From contig JAEWSQ010000007.1 in assembly GCA_023398165.1 (NCBI GenBank), forward strand, positions 310,001-374,000: a DNA stretch of 64,000 bases, written 5' to 3'. This document shows, one piece after another, positions 17,767-26,387 of this stretch; position 1 is the stretch's first letter, and every line of letters begins with the position of its first letter. The translations under genes and the position numbers were made by a program. The stretch comes from Spirochaetota bacterium (GTDB taxonomy: Bacteria; Spirochaetota; Spirochaetia; Treponematales; Treponemataceae). Under the pieces are notes generated by a model. That model had not been told where the DNA came from. It did not search any database and was given only the letters and a program-made list of their open reading frames with translations.

Positions 17767-20583
17767 CTATCGTAATAATTCTGCCTCTTCGGTTCGCTGC
17801 CATCTGACTGCAATATCCCGCGGTGTCTCCCCCGATATACTGCGCATCTGTCTGTCCAGTCCCATTCCAAGAAGCCTCTGCAGTACGGTTGTATCTGCAA
17901 GGCGCGCCGCATAATGAAGTATTCCTTCCCCGGCAATATCAGTTTTACTTCCTGCATTTTTTACCATACTGTCAAGCATGGAAGTCTGTTTGGTAAGAGC
18001 TATTGAAAGAGCGCAATCCCCTGAATTATCGGCAAGAAACATATCGGCCCCTTTTTCTATGAGAAGCTGTACATGCTCTTTCATGCCGTTTTTCACTGCC
18101 GTGACAAGCGGTGTAATTCCTTCCCTGTTTCGCGTATTTACCGGGTACTGAAGGGAAAGAAGAAGCGAGAGGACCGCAGGAGAGGCCTTCCGGTCGAGCG
18201 CAATATGGATTGGCGTATTGCCGTCTGAATCAATGAGGCGTGCATCTGTTCCAAGAACAGCAGTAATAATTTTAGTGTCCTTATCGAGTACGAGAGAAAA
18301 AGGCGTTGTTCCGTGGGCATCGCGTGAAAGAGGATTTCCTCCTGCGCTTTTAACGAGCTTTATGAGTTCAATATTTCCGCTTTCCGCAGCCTCATGATAC
18401 GCATTGCGTCCGTACATTTCCTGCACCAACGGAGACGCGCCTCTGCGGAGGAGAAGAGCGACTATTCCTTCATTACCGCTCTGTATAGCATCCATGAGTA
18501 CTGTACGTCCTGTTGCATCGTAGGCATCAATATCGGCACCGCTGTCGAGAAGAAGAGTAGCCATGGCTATTCTTGAAGACCTGGCTGCCTGCGATAAGGG
18601 TGTTTTTCCTGCAAGATTTTTTGCATTCAAGTCCGCCTTGAGCTGAATTAACTTCATTGCAGAATTTTTTGCATCCCAGCGGACGCAGGCATGGAGGGCT
18701 GTATTTCCCAGGTAGTCCCGCTCTTCTTTATTGGCCTTATTTTTTACCAGAAGATCTATTGTTGTAGTGGTGTCCGATTTTACTGCATTGAAAAGAGGTG
18801 TTTCACCGTTTGAGTTTTGAGCATTCGGATTCGCACCCTTTTCAAGGAGAACAGAAACTGCATTATCAAGCTTCCATTCAGATGCATAATGAAGAGGCGT
18901 GTTGCCGGTTCCGTCAATGGATCTAATTACTTCCGATGTCAGTATCCATTCCTGAACTTCGCCTCCTGCCATGAGAGCGAGGCGCAGGGGTGAATAATTC
19001 TCATTATTGGATGAAAAAACATCAGCTTTCTTGGCAAGTAAAAGTTCTCCGATGCCCCTTCTATTTTTTTGTACTGCAATGTAGAGTGCCGAGTCTCCGT
19101 TTTTATTGCGTGCATCCACATCATTGGTAAGCGACAGAAGGTATTTAACCTGATCAAGTGAGGCGTTGTTTTCCACAGCGAGGTGCAGCGCGGTATTACC
19201 GTAAGAGTCGCGGGATGAAATATTATCAGTATTGACAAGAATCTCAAGAAGTTCCAGCATCGTCGCGTTGCGTGAAGGACTCAGCACTCTTGAAAGAGGG
19301 GAGGTTCCCTGAATATCTTCGGCATGAATGTCCGCACCGTTTTTTGCAAAGAATTCGACATGCTCTTTTCTCTGTCTGTCTATAGCAAGCGCCAGAGGTG
19401 TAATACCCTGCTTATTGCGCTCATTTACATCGGCTCCGTACTGCTGAAGAAGCTTTAAAACTTCCAGATCCATGCTGTTCATTGTGGCAATATGAAGCGG
19501 TGTATCGCCGTACATGTCTTTTGCATTCGGATTCGCCTTGTGTTTTAAAAGAAGGTCATAAATTTCAATGCGTTTTGCAGAATCGATTACAAGCAGAAGA
19601 GGGCTCTTTCCCAGGCTGTCCTGAGAGTTAGGATCAGAGCCGGATGAAAGAAGGAGAGACACAATATCGGTCTGTCCGTAACGGCATGCCTCATGAAGAG
19701 GGGTGGAGCCTAAAATATCTTTTGCCTTTGTCTGTGCGCCGCGTTCAAGAAGATACTGAACAATCGCAGTATGTCCGAAAATTGAAGCAAGATGGAGAGG
19801 CGTCTGACCGTCATCGAAGCGGAGAGAGGGATTTCTGGTTTTTACGGAATCCTCAAAGTAGCTGTAATATCCGCGCAGAGGTGCTGCATCGGCCATAAGA
19901 AGAGAGGCTGCAATTTTAACACTAACGAGGCTCTTATTTTTTGAATAGGCAAGACCGAGCGGGCTTAATCCGTTATTGTCCTCGACCGATACAGGAATTT
20001 TCTTCTGAATTGCATAATCCAAAGCAGCGGTATTCTCCCAGTCCACGAGGTAGTGAACGAGATTTCTGCCGTTTACGTCGCGCATCTGGCCTGTTTTCGT
20101 TGATATAACAATGTCGTAATACTCTTGCCCCTTGCTGACAGCCAGCTCGAGGGCAGTTTTATTTTGACCGTCGCGAGCAAAAATAGTACCGTCGGCAGCT
20201 GCAAGAATTTTCGCGCTTTCTTTTCCGTCATTTTTGAGCGCAAGATGAAGAGGCGTGTCGCCCTGATGGTTTTTTAACTCGGTATTAGCACCTTTATAAA
20301 TGAGAAAAGTGACAAGTTCGCTGTCATTTACCTGTGCTGCCGCATGGAGCGCTGTATTTCCATCGTCATCAATCGAGTTAATATCAATTTTAGCCTGGAA
20401 CAATTCTTTAGCTTCGCTGCTTTTGCCCGATAAAATCATCTGCTGAATTGTCTGCTTTGAGGAAGATTCCTTTACAGGATCCTCAGAGGCAGGTTTTTGC
20501 TCAATTTTAGTGGAAAGACAGCCGGTTACAAGCAGCGCTGTACAAAGTGCGGACATAAATCTGAATATATTTTTACGTAACAT
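17767..20583 (-). CDS. large ankyrin-repeat lipoprotein
   Basis: 938 aa. Lipoprotein signal peptide MSALCTALLVTGC with Cys about residue 22, then a low-complexity linker (about 25-45) and some twenty-five tandem ankyrin units of about 33 residues, recognisable by repeated GNTALHLA, GDTPLHIA and GITPLALA blocks with LLLxxGAD endings. The protein is therefore membrane-anchored with a very long solenoid outside the cytoplasm, suited to binding proteins. A smaller ankyrin gene lies 1.7 kb away. It ends at a strong terminator and seems monocistronic. Confidence 0.93.
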   Translation of the reverse strand: MLRKNIFRFMSALCTALLVTGCLSTKIEQKPASEDPVKESSSKQTIQQMILSGKSSEAKELFQAKIDINSIDDDGNTALHAAAQVNDSELVTFLIYKGANTELKNHQGDTPLHLALKNDGKESAKILAAADGTIFARDGQNKTALELAVSKGQEYYDIVISTKTGQMRDVNGRNLVHYLVDWENTAALDYAIQKKIPVSVEDNNGLSPLGLAYSKNKSLVSVKIAASLLMADAAPLRGYYSYFEDSVKTRNPSLRFDDGQTPLHLASIFGHTAIVQYLLERGAQTKAKDILGSTPLHEACRYGQTDIVSLLLSSGSDPNSQDSLGKSPLLLVIDSAKRIEIYDLLLKHKANPNAKDMYGDTPLHIATMNSMDLEVLKLLQQYGADVNERNKQGITPLALAIDRQRKEHVEFFAKNGADIHAEDIQGTSPLSRVLSPSRNATMLELLEILVNTDNISSRDSYGNTALHLAVENNASLDQVKYLLSLTNDVDARNKNGDSALYIAVQKNRRGIGELLLAKKADVFSSNNENYSPLRLALMAGGEVQEWILTSEVIRSIDGTGNTPLHYASEWKLDNAVSVLLEKGANPNAQNSNGETPLFNAVKSDTTTTIDLLVKNKANKEERDYLGNTALHACVRWDAKNSAMKLIQLKADLNAKNLAGKTPLSQAARSSRIAMATLLLDSGADIDAYDATGRTVLMDAIQSGNEGIVALLLRRGASPLVQEMYGRNAYHEAAESGNIELIKLVKSAGGNPLSRDAHGTTPFSLVLDKDTKIITAVLGTDARLIDSDGNTPIHIALDRKASPAVLSLLLSLQYPVNTRNREGITPLVTAVKNGMKEHVQLLIEKGADMFLADNSGDCALSIALTKQTSMLDSMVKNAGSKTDIAGEGILHYAARLADTTVLQRLLGMGLDRQMRSISGETPRDIAVRWQRTEEAELLR

Positions 20584-20692
20584 AACTGACTCCTGGTGTG
20601 CTATGGTATATAGTATAAGTATCGAAAGAAAAAGTGTTTCAATTAAGCACTAAATTCACTATACATCCAGCTTTCTTGTAAAGGAGTTTCCA

Positions 20693-20920
20693 GTGGCAGA
20701 TGACCTATATAAAACCATGAGTAAGGAAGAGCTGTTGTCCGTTTTAGATATGTATTCAAAAAACTGGCTTGCAATGGACGGGGTCTGGTTTAAATCTGTA
20801 ACAATAGACGACAGAATTTCCTGTGAGTGTGTAAGCTGCTTCCCGGATGTGACGGATGAAAGCTGTGCTTGCTCGTGGCTCTTTACTTTACAGCCGGATC
20901 GGCCGACATACACAGTATGA
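20693..20920 (+). CDS. short DUF6125-like protein, probably an internal-deletion derivative
   Basis: 75 aa from GTG 20693, with AAGGAG eight bases upstream. The N-terminal part MSKEELLSVLDMYSKNWLA followed by MDGVWF resembles the beginning of DUF6125 proteins (usually about 180-200 aa). The C-terminal part RISCECVSCFPDVTDESCAC resembles their cysteine-rich end. The middle is absent, as if about 110 residues were removed in frame. The stop overlaps the ATG of the OmpA-like gene (ATGA), so it may survive for translational coupling. Family assignment is from memory and not certain. Confidence 0.5.
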   Translation: MADDLYKTMSKEELLSVLDMYSKNWLAMDGVWFKSVTIDDRISCECVSCFPDVTDESCACSWLFTLQPDRPTYTV

Positions 20921-22248
20921 AAAAAAATCTCTTAATATACATGTTATTGCTCTGTGCCGGTTTCGTCTCTGCTCAATCGCTTATATCCTATAACCAGAGT
21001 CCTTCATACTACATGGTGGAACGCTCTGATATAAGACGGTACGATAACGGTAAATTTTCAGGGCTGACGAGCCGTGAAGTACGCTCTTTTATTTCGCCCG
21101 TTGAAGCCCCGGCAAACGCGGCTTCCGCATTGAAAAACAACAATTGGTTTTCGGGTCACTTTTATGTGCTCGAAGAAACAAAATCAAACATGCAGAAAAC
21201 CGCCCGGGGTCTGTCAGGTTCGGTTCCTTCCCTATTTCATATAGCTCCCGACGGCACCATGACCGTCGTCAATGACAACGGGTTCCCCTCATACAGAAGT
21301 TTCCCCTCTTTCCCTGGTAAACCGGTTTCTCCAGGCGATTCATGGAGATCCCAGGCAGTCCGGGCGGTGGATCCGTATAATACAGGAATTTATACGAGGC
21401 TCCCTATATACGTTGAATATGTGTTTGCAGGAGAAGAAGTGTACAAGGGCGAAGATGTATATAGAATAAGGGCGAAATGGGCAACCCGCTACGGTGTTCA
21501 ATATACTGATTATTCCGGAGATCCTAGTCTGCAGTCTGCAACAGGCACTCACGATGCCGACATCCTTGTCCTGAAAGACACCGGAGCTGCCATTCTTATA
21601 CGAGACGTGATGGATGAAACATTTTTCTATAAAGACGGCTCTTCGGTCCGCCTTGCCGGTTCAACCCTTTTATTTACTGAATTCCCGCCTGCCGTTAATA
21701 AAGATACCGTCTATACGGCTTTAAAAGAATTAAGCGGACAGGACAGTATTGCTTCCGTTCCTCAATCCACGTCTCTTTCAGCTGATAATACAGGCATCAT
21801 CAAAACAAATTCTGTGAATGCCGGTATAGGTGCTGACGGTACTGCAGTAAGTACTGATAAAACTCCCTCCTTAGAATCTTCTATTGTAGTCGAACAGCTT
21901 GAAACCGGAATACGCCTTTCGGTCCGCGACATACGCTTCGTAAGCGACAGCGCTCAAATCCTTTCAGAAGAACAGTGGAGGCTCGATGAAATTGCAAAGG
22001 TACTCCGTCTTGTTCACGATTCCTTTTTTCTTGTGGAAGGACACACCGCTTCAACGGGGAATCCCTCTGGTGAAAAAAAACTGTCGGTTGAGCGTGCCAA
22101 AAAAATCATAAGCGAGATGGTCAAACGGGGTATAAGCGAAGAGCGGTTTTTGTATGCCGGATACGGAGCAGAAAACCCTGTAGCCGATAATGCAACGAGT
22201 GAAGGCAGGGCTCAAAACAGACGTGTTGAAATAACTATACTTGAGTGA
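20917..22248 (+). CDS. exported OmpA-family protein
   Basis: 444 aa from the ATG at 20917, which overlaps the preceding stop and begins a clean signal peptide (KKNLLIYMLLLCAGFVSA). The first 290 residues are an unassigned exported domain with many aromatic residues. The C-terminal 110 residues are an OmpA/MotB peptidoglycan-binding domain: IRFVSDSAQILSEEQWRLDE, VEGHTASTG, LSVERAKKIISEMVKRGI and GYGAENPVADNATSEGRAQN followed by RRVEI. Such proteins tether the envelope to peptidoglycan. Starts upstream to 20869 lie inside the previous gene. Confidence 0.9.
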   Translation: MKKNLLIYMLLLCAGFVSAQSLISYNQSPSYYMVERSDIRRYDNGKFSGLTSREVRSFISPVEAPANAASALKNNNWFSGHFYVLEETKSNMQKTARGLSGSVPSLFHIAPDGTMTVVNDNGFPSYRSFPSFPGKPVSPGDSWRSQAVRAVDPYNTGIYTRLPIYVEYVFAGEEVYKGEDVYRIRAKWATRYGVQYTDYSGDPSLQSATGTHDADILVLKDTGAAILIRDVMDETFFYKDGSSVRLAGSTLLFTEFPPAVNKDTVYTALKELSGQDSIASVPQSTSLSADNTGIIKTNSVNAGIGADGTAVSTDKTPSLESSIVVEQLETGIRLSVRDIRFVSDSAQILSEEQWRLDEIAKVLRLVHDSFFLVEGHTASTGNPSGEKKLSVERAKKIISEMVKRGISEERFLYAGYGAENPVADNATSEGRAQNRRVEITILE

Positions 22249-22286
22249 ATGAATAAAAAAATATAAAATAATGAAGTTAATATTCA

Positions 22287-22315
22287 TTGACATATCAATG
22301 TTCTGAACTTACAAT
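22287..22315 (+). promoter_or_regulatory. promoter of the HD-GYP gene
   Basis: TTGACA (22287-22292), 17 bases, TACAAT (22310-22315). The start would be near 22322, five bases before the ATG at 22327, leaving no room for a ribosome-binding site. Confidence 0.65.
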
Positions 22316-22326
22316 GAAATACAGTT

Positions 22327-23904
22327 ATGGATGAGCTTCTTGCAAACAGTATTCAAAATGATTTAGTGCGTCTGGAAAAACAATACTCCATGGATCTGCT
22401 CGATGACTGGATTACAACCGCAGGGCTTATTGAATCCGCGCTCGTCATGATAGAGTCAACAGTTCCCGATTCAAACCCCCACATTTTTGTCCATGTAAGC
22501 GAAGCCCGCGAGTACCGGGAAATTGACAGGGAAGGGCTGTCTTCAATTCCCGATGATTCCCTGTTTACCGCCTGTCTTTCTATGCAGTCCTCCGGGAGCT
22601 CCCTTGATTCGGTTTTTACCGATTATAATTTGAATGATTCGATGCTTTATGATCTGCTGAGCGGAACATATAAAGCAAGTTTTGTAATTCCCGTTGTACA
22701 CCGGTTTTCCCTCCTCGCCTTTATTTTAATTTCTGTTTCAGATCTTCAGGACGAACATAAAGCTTTTTTCAACGAGCTGCTCTCGCGCCTTCGGACAAAT
22801 TTATATGCCGCTTCCATTGCCGACAACCGCCAGAGAGATCTCATAGAGCTGTCAGAGTACCCGGAAATTCTTCACAGCTATGCCAGTCTGGACATACTCA
22901 TAAAGCATCTTTTGGAAGATGTGAGCAGAAAACTTTCTTTTGATTACGGAATTTACTATCATTACGATGAGTATCTCGATATTCTTCTTCCCGATGTTTG
23001 GATAACCGGAGGAATAAAACCGGATCCGTTACCCGGGGGAAAAGGAATATCGGGTCTTACACTTGAGAGAAAAAGAGCCTTCTACATACCGGACAGGGAA
23101 AAGCATCCGTCTTTTTCATCGATGTCCGACGAGAAATTTATTCAAGGCTCATTTATATCGGCTCCGGTACAGACCGATAAACGGGTCCTCGGTGTTATAA
23201 CATTATGCAGGGAATCGGGTAAAAAAGATATTTTCGGTGTTGAACACCGCTACATGCTGGAGATTCTTACTTCTTTTTTAGCGACCGAAATGAACAGCCG
23301 TCTTTTGTATACTGAACTCGAAGAAAGCTACTTTTCCACCGTATCTTCATTAACGAGGGCTCTTGAGGCCAAGGATCATTATACGAGGGGTCACTCGGAA
23401 CGCGTTATGAAGTATGCTGTGGGAGTGGCGCAGTCTCTTAATCTTTCCTATGATTCCATACGCCGCATCCGGTATGCTGCCATTCTTCACGATATTGGCA
23501 AAATCGGCATAAGCGATTCAATCATAACGAAGACATCAAGTCTCACTGAAGACGAATATAAAGAAATAAAAAAGCATACCGAAATAGGCTATGATATTGT
23601 CAATGATTCGGGGTTCTTCTCGGAAATAAGAGATTTAATACGCTATCATCATGAGAAAATCGACGGGACAGGGTATTATGAGAAGCATCTGGGGGATTAT
23701 CCCTGGGAAGCCATGATCATAAGCCTTGCCGATATTTATGATGCCCTTGCATCCGACCGCCCGTATAGAAAAGCATACTCCCATGAAGAAGCGCTCGTGT
23801 CGCTTGAAAAACTTATTGGTGTTAATTTTGATCAGAAAATATTCAATGCTTTTAAAGAATGGATGAAAAATGAAACGGCACAGAACAGCCGTTCTGCAGT
23901 CTAG
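22327..23904 (+). CDS. GAF plus HD-GYP cyclic-di-GMP phosphodiesterase
   Basis: 525 aa cytoplasmic signalling protein. A GAF-like sensory domain occupies about 185-335, then HD-GYP. The HD core has HSERVMKYAVGVA (H about 357) and AAILHDIGKIG with HD at 388-389. The GYP loop reads HHEKIDGTGYY (441-451) instead of the canonical HHExxDGxGYP, so the proline is replaced by tyrosine. The metal ligands H, H, D remain, and a later ADIYDALASDRPYR motif is intact. It likely hydrolyses c-di-GMP, though the altered loop could change specificity. Confidence 0.9.
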   Translation: MDELLANSIQNDLVRLEKQYSMDLLDDWITTAGLIESALVMIESTVPDSNPHIFVHVSEAREYREIDREGLSSIPDDSLFTACLSMQSSGSSLDSVFTDYNLNDSMLYDLLSGTYKASFVIPVVHRFSLLAFILISVSDLQDEHKAFFNELLSRLRTNLYAASIADNRQRDLIELSEYPEILHSYASLDILIKHLLEDVSRKLSFDYGIYYHYDEYLDILLPDVWITGGIKPDPLPGGKGISGLTLERKRAFYIPDREKHPSFSSMSDEKFIQGSFISAPVQTDKRVLGVITLCRESGKKDIFGVEHRYMLEILTSFLATEMNSRLLYTELEESYFSTVSSLTRALEAKDHYTRGHSERVMKYAVGVAQSLNLSYDSIRRIRYAAILHDIGKIGISDSIITKTSSLTEDEYKEIKKHTEIGYDIVNDSGFFSEIRDLIRYHHEKIDGTGYYEKHLGDYPWEAMIISLADIYDALASDRPYRKAYSHEEALVSLEKLIGVNFDQKIFNAFKEWMKNETAQNSRSAV

Positions 23905-23943
23905 ATTATTTATCTATAATTTATTATACTTTGCCTCATACGA

Positions 23944-23962
23944 CAGCCGGTTCGTCCGGCTG
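23944..23962 (+). terminator. hairpin between the HD-GYP and Fe-S scaffold genes
   Basis: CAGCCGG-TTCGT-CCGGCTG, a perfect seven-base stem followed by ATTTTAC. It could terminate the HD-GYP transcript; the T tract is weak, so a role as 5' leader structure for the next gene is also possible. Confidence 0.5.
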
Positions 23963-23989
23963 ATTTTACATTAATTTCAGGAGACCAAT

Positions 23990-24691
23990 ATGGTTTATTC
24001 GGCAGAAGTGGAACACATGTGTCCCTTGGCAAAAGCCGCCTATCACGGACCTGCCCCTATTCCGCAAGAGGGAAAATGGGTTCAGGCTAAGGAAGTTAAA
24101 GATATTTCCGGTTTTACTCACGGTGTGGGTTGGTGTGCTCCCCAGCAGGGTGCCTGCAAACTTACTTTAAACGTAAAAGAGGGTGTTATTCATGAGGCTC
24201 TGGTTGAAACAATCGGCTGTTCAGGAATGACCCACTCTGCAGCAATGGCTAGTGAAATTCTTATAGGCAAAACAATTATTGAAGCAATGAATACTGACCT
24301 TGTCTGTGATGCCATTAATACTGCAATGCGTGAACTTTTCCTCCAGATTATATACGGCCGCACTCAGTCAGCTTTCTCTGAAGACGGACTCGAAGTAGGC
24401 GCTTCATTGGAAGATCTCGGAAAAGGACTCCGCTCTCAGGTTGGAACAATGTTTGCAACAACAAAGACCGGTCCGCGCTATCTTGAAATGGCAGAAGGGT
24501 ATGTGGAAAAAATTGCCGTCGATAAGGACGGAGCAATTATTGGTTATAAATTTATCAGTTTTGGAAAAATGATGGATGCAATCAAGAAGGGTGAAGATCC
24601 CGCCACAGCTATGGAAAAGGCACGCGGTTCTTATGGACGCACTACTGAAGATCAGGGTGCTGTAAAACTTATTGATCCCCGCAAGGAGTAA
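23990..24691 (+). CDS. iron-sulfur cluster scaffold-like protein (NifU-N/IscU-related)
   Basis: 233 aa cytoplasmic protein. Cysteines in the expected pattern are C12, the stretch GWCAPQQGACKL (about 46-57), and ETIGCSGMTHSAAMASEILI (about 73-92), the last strongly recalling the IscU/NifU scaffold motif. The C-terminal third is a separate domain. This type of protein is typically encoded directly before a GGGtGRT protein, as here (stop 24691, next start 24696). The biochemical role of the pair is not established. Confidence 0.75.
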   Translation: MVYSAEVEHMCPLAKAAYHGPAPIPQEGKWVQAKEVKDISGFTHGVGWCAPQQGACKLTLNVKEGVIHEALVETIGCSGMTHSAAMASEILIGKTIIEAMNTDLVCDAINTAMRELFLQIIYGRTQSAFSEDGLEVGASLEDLGKGLRSQVGTMFATTKTGPRYLEMAEGYVEKIAVDKDGAIIGYKFISFGKMMDAIKKGEDPATAMEKARGSYGRTTEDQGAVKLIDPRKE

Positions 24692-24695
24692 GACA

Positions 24696-25697
24696 ATGGC
24701 ATTATTTGAAAGTTATGCACGCCGTGAAAAACAGGTTCTTGCGGCAATAAAAAAATATGGAATTAATTCCATCGAAGAATGTAAAAAAATCTGCGAAGAC
24801 AAAGGCGTTGATGTGATTAAGCTTGTTGAAGGCATTCAGCCTATCTGTTTTGAAAACGCAAAATGGGCTTACACTGTTGGCGCTGCAATGGCTATTAAAA
24901 AAGGTGATAAAACCGCTGTCGCAGTTGCAAAAACTCTTGGTGAAGGTTTACAGGCATTCTGTATTCCCGGCTCTGTCGCCGACGACCGCAAAGTAGGTTT
25001 GGGTCACGGAAATCTTGCAGCGATGCTTCTTTCTGATGACTGTAAGTGCTTTGCCTTCCTTGCAGGACACGAGTCATTTGCCGCGGCAGAAGGTGCAATC
25101 GGTATTGCCCGTTCTGCCAACCGCGCACGCAAAACACCGCTCCGTGTAATTCTTAACGGTCTTGGAAAAGACGCGGCACAGATTATCAGCCGCATTAACG
25201 GTTTTACCTATGTTCAGACACAGTTTGACTATTTTACCGGTAAACTTGCAATCGTTAAAGAGTTCGAATATTCAAAAGGCGAACGCGCAGCAGTACGGTG
25301 CTACGGTGCGGATGACGTACGCGAAGGCGTTGCAATAATGCATCAGGAAGGTGTCGATATTTCCATTACCGGAAATTCGACAAATCCTACCCGTTTTCAG
25401 CATCCCGTTGCAGGTACGTATAAAAAAGAATGCTATGAACAGGGTAAGAAATACTTCTCCGTAGCCTCAGGCGGCGGAACAGGCCGAACACTCCACCCCG
25501 ATAACATGGCAGCAGGTCCTGCTTCCTACGGTATGACTGACACCATGGGACGCATGCACTCAGATGCACAGTTCGCAGGATCTTCTTCGGTTCCCGCTCA
25601 CGTTGAAATGATGGGGCTTATTGGTATGGGCAACAACCCGATGGTAGGCGCATCTGTTTCTGTGGCTGTAGCAATATCTGAAGCAATGAATAAGTAA
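24696..25697 (+). CDS. GGGtGRT protein
   Basis: 333 aa from the ATG at 24696, with AAGGAG eight bases upstream. It bears the naming motif GGGTGRTLHPDN (about 263-274), a conserved C-terminus rich in small residues (VGASVSVAVAISEAMNK), and several cysteines near 20-60. Families with this motif occur mostly in anaerobes and have no assigned activity that I know of. Coupling to the Fe-S scaffold-like gene four bases upstream suggests a joint metal-cluster function, which is inference. Confidence 0.85.
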   Translation: MALFESYARREKQVLAAIKKYGINSIEECKKICEDKGVDVIKLVEGIQPICFENAKWAYTVGAAMAIKKGDKTAVAVAKTLGEGLQAFCIPGSVADDRKVGLGHGNLAAMLLSDDCKCFAFLAGHESFAAAEGAIGIARSANRARKTPLRVILNGLGKDAAQIISRINGFTYVQTQFDYFTGKLAIVKEFEYSKGERAAVRCYGADDVREGVAIMHQEGVDISITGNSTNPTRFQHPVAGTYKKECYEQGKKYFSVASGGGTGRTLHPDNMAAGPASYGMTDTMGRMHSDAQFAGSSSVPAHVEMMGLIGMGNNPMVGASVSVAVAISEAMNK

Positions 25698-25724
25698 GAA
25701 AATTCATTAGTTTTCTGATGATAT

Positions 25725-25757
25725 AAACCGGTATTCTTAATGAGTACCGGTTTTTGT
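25725..25757 (+). terminator. intrinsic terminator after the GGGtGRT gene
   Basis: AAACCGGTA (25725-25733) pairs with TACCGGTTT (25745-25753) around an 11-base loop and is followed by TTGTTTTTT. It ends the Fe-S scaffold/GGGtGRT operon. Confidence 0.88.
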
Positions 25758-25819
25758 TTTTTAAAGAATCGTGCTATATTTTATGTGTGAAAGGTAGTTA
25801 AAAAACTGCCGGGAGGAAT

Positions 25820-26197
25820 GTGATGAAGAGAAAATTCTTTTTTGTGTTCCTGGTTATTCTTTTGAGCTTATTACTTTCAGGCTGCAATCAGGATGTGGAT
25901 TATTATGCTGCACTGCAGTATGAGTGGCTTGTTACCGAAAAACCTTCAAGCTGGCCCGATAGTAAGTATGTTTTTACAGCAGATCGAAAGGTTGCAATTT
26001 ATCATACCGACGGTGTCACTTCCTGGGTCAGAGATGAGTGGCCTGTTGAGAAAGTAGACAGTAAGAAGGTTTATTGCACCAATATAGTTGACGGACACAA
26101 ATACTCATTTGATTACACTTTATCTGAATCGGGCACGGTTCTTACAATTACTCACTATTTCGGAGCGGAATACATAATGAAATTTACAAGGCAATAG
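25820..26197 (+). CDS. small lipoprotein of unknown function
   Basis: 125 aa with a textbook lipoprotein signal: MKRKFFFVFLVILLSLLLSGC (Cys about 22). The mature part is about 100 residues of mixed beta character (YTLSESGTVLTITHYFGAEY near the end), like small lipocalin-type spirochaetal lipoproteins, without a named family. GGGAGG lies just upstream of the start. A second ATG one codon later is equally usable. Confidence 0.75.
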   Translation: MMKRKFFFVFLVILLSLLLSGCNQDVDYYAALQYEWLVTEKPSSWPDSKYVFTADRKVAIYHTDGVTSWVRDEWPVEKVDSKKVYCTNIVDGHKYSFDYTLSESGTVLTITHYFGAEYIMKFTRQ

Positions 26198-26346
26198 CTG
26201 CCCTCGATCTAGACGAAACGGTGTGATGAAGCTGTCCCGGTATCTGAAAGTACAGCTTATTTTTTTAACAAAATAGAAAAAACTGTCATCTATATAATAG
26301 AAAATTCAACTATTGTGATGTATAATTAATCTTGTCCGAACGCAGA

Positions 26347-26366
26347 ACATCAAAAATATTTGATGT
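26347..26366 (+). repeat. perfect inverted repeat before the lipid kinase gene
   Basis: ACATCAAA-AATA-TTTGATGT, eight paired bases, 21 bases before the ATG at 26388. It could be an operator or an mRNA hairpin near the ribosome-binding site. No T tract follows, so it is not a standard terminator. Confidence 0.5.
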
Positions 26367-26387
26367 GTCTAAAAAGGATTGAGGTTT

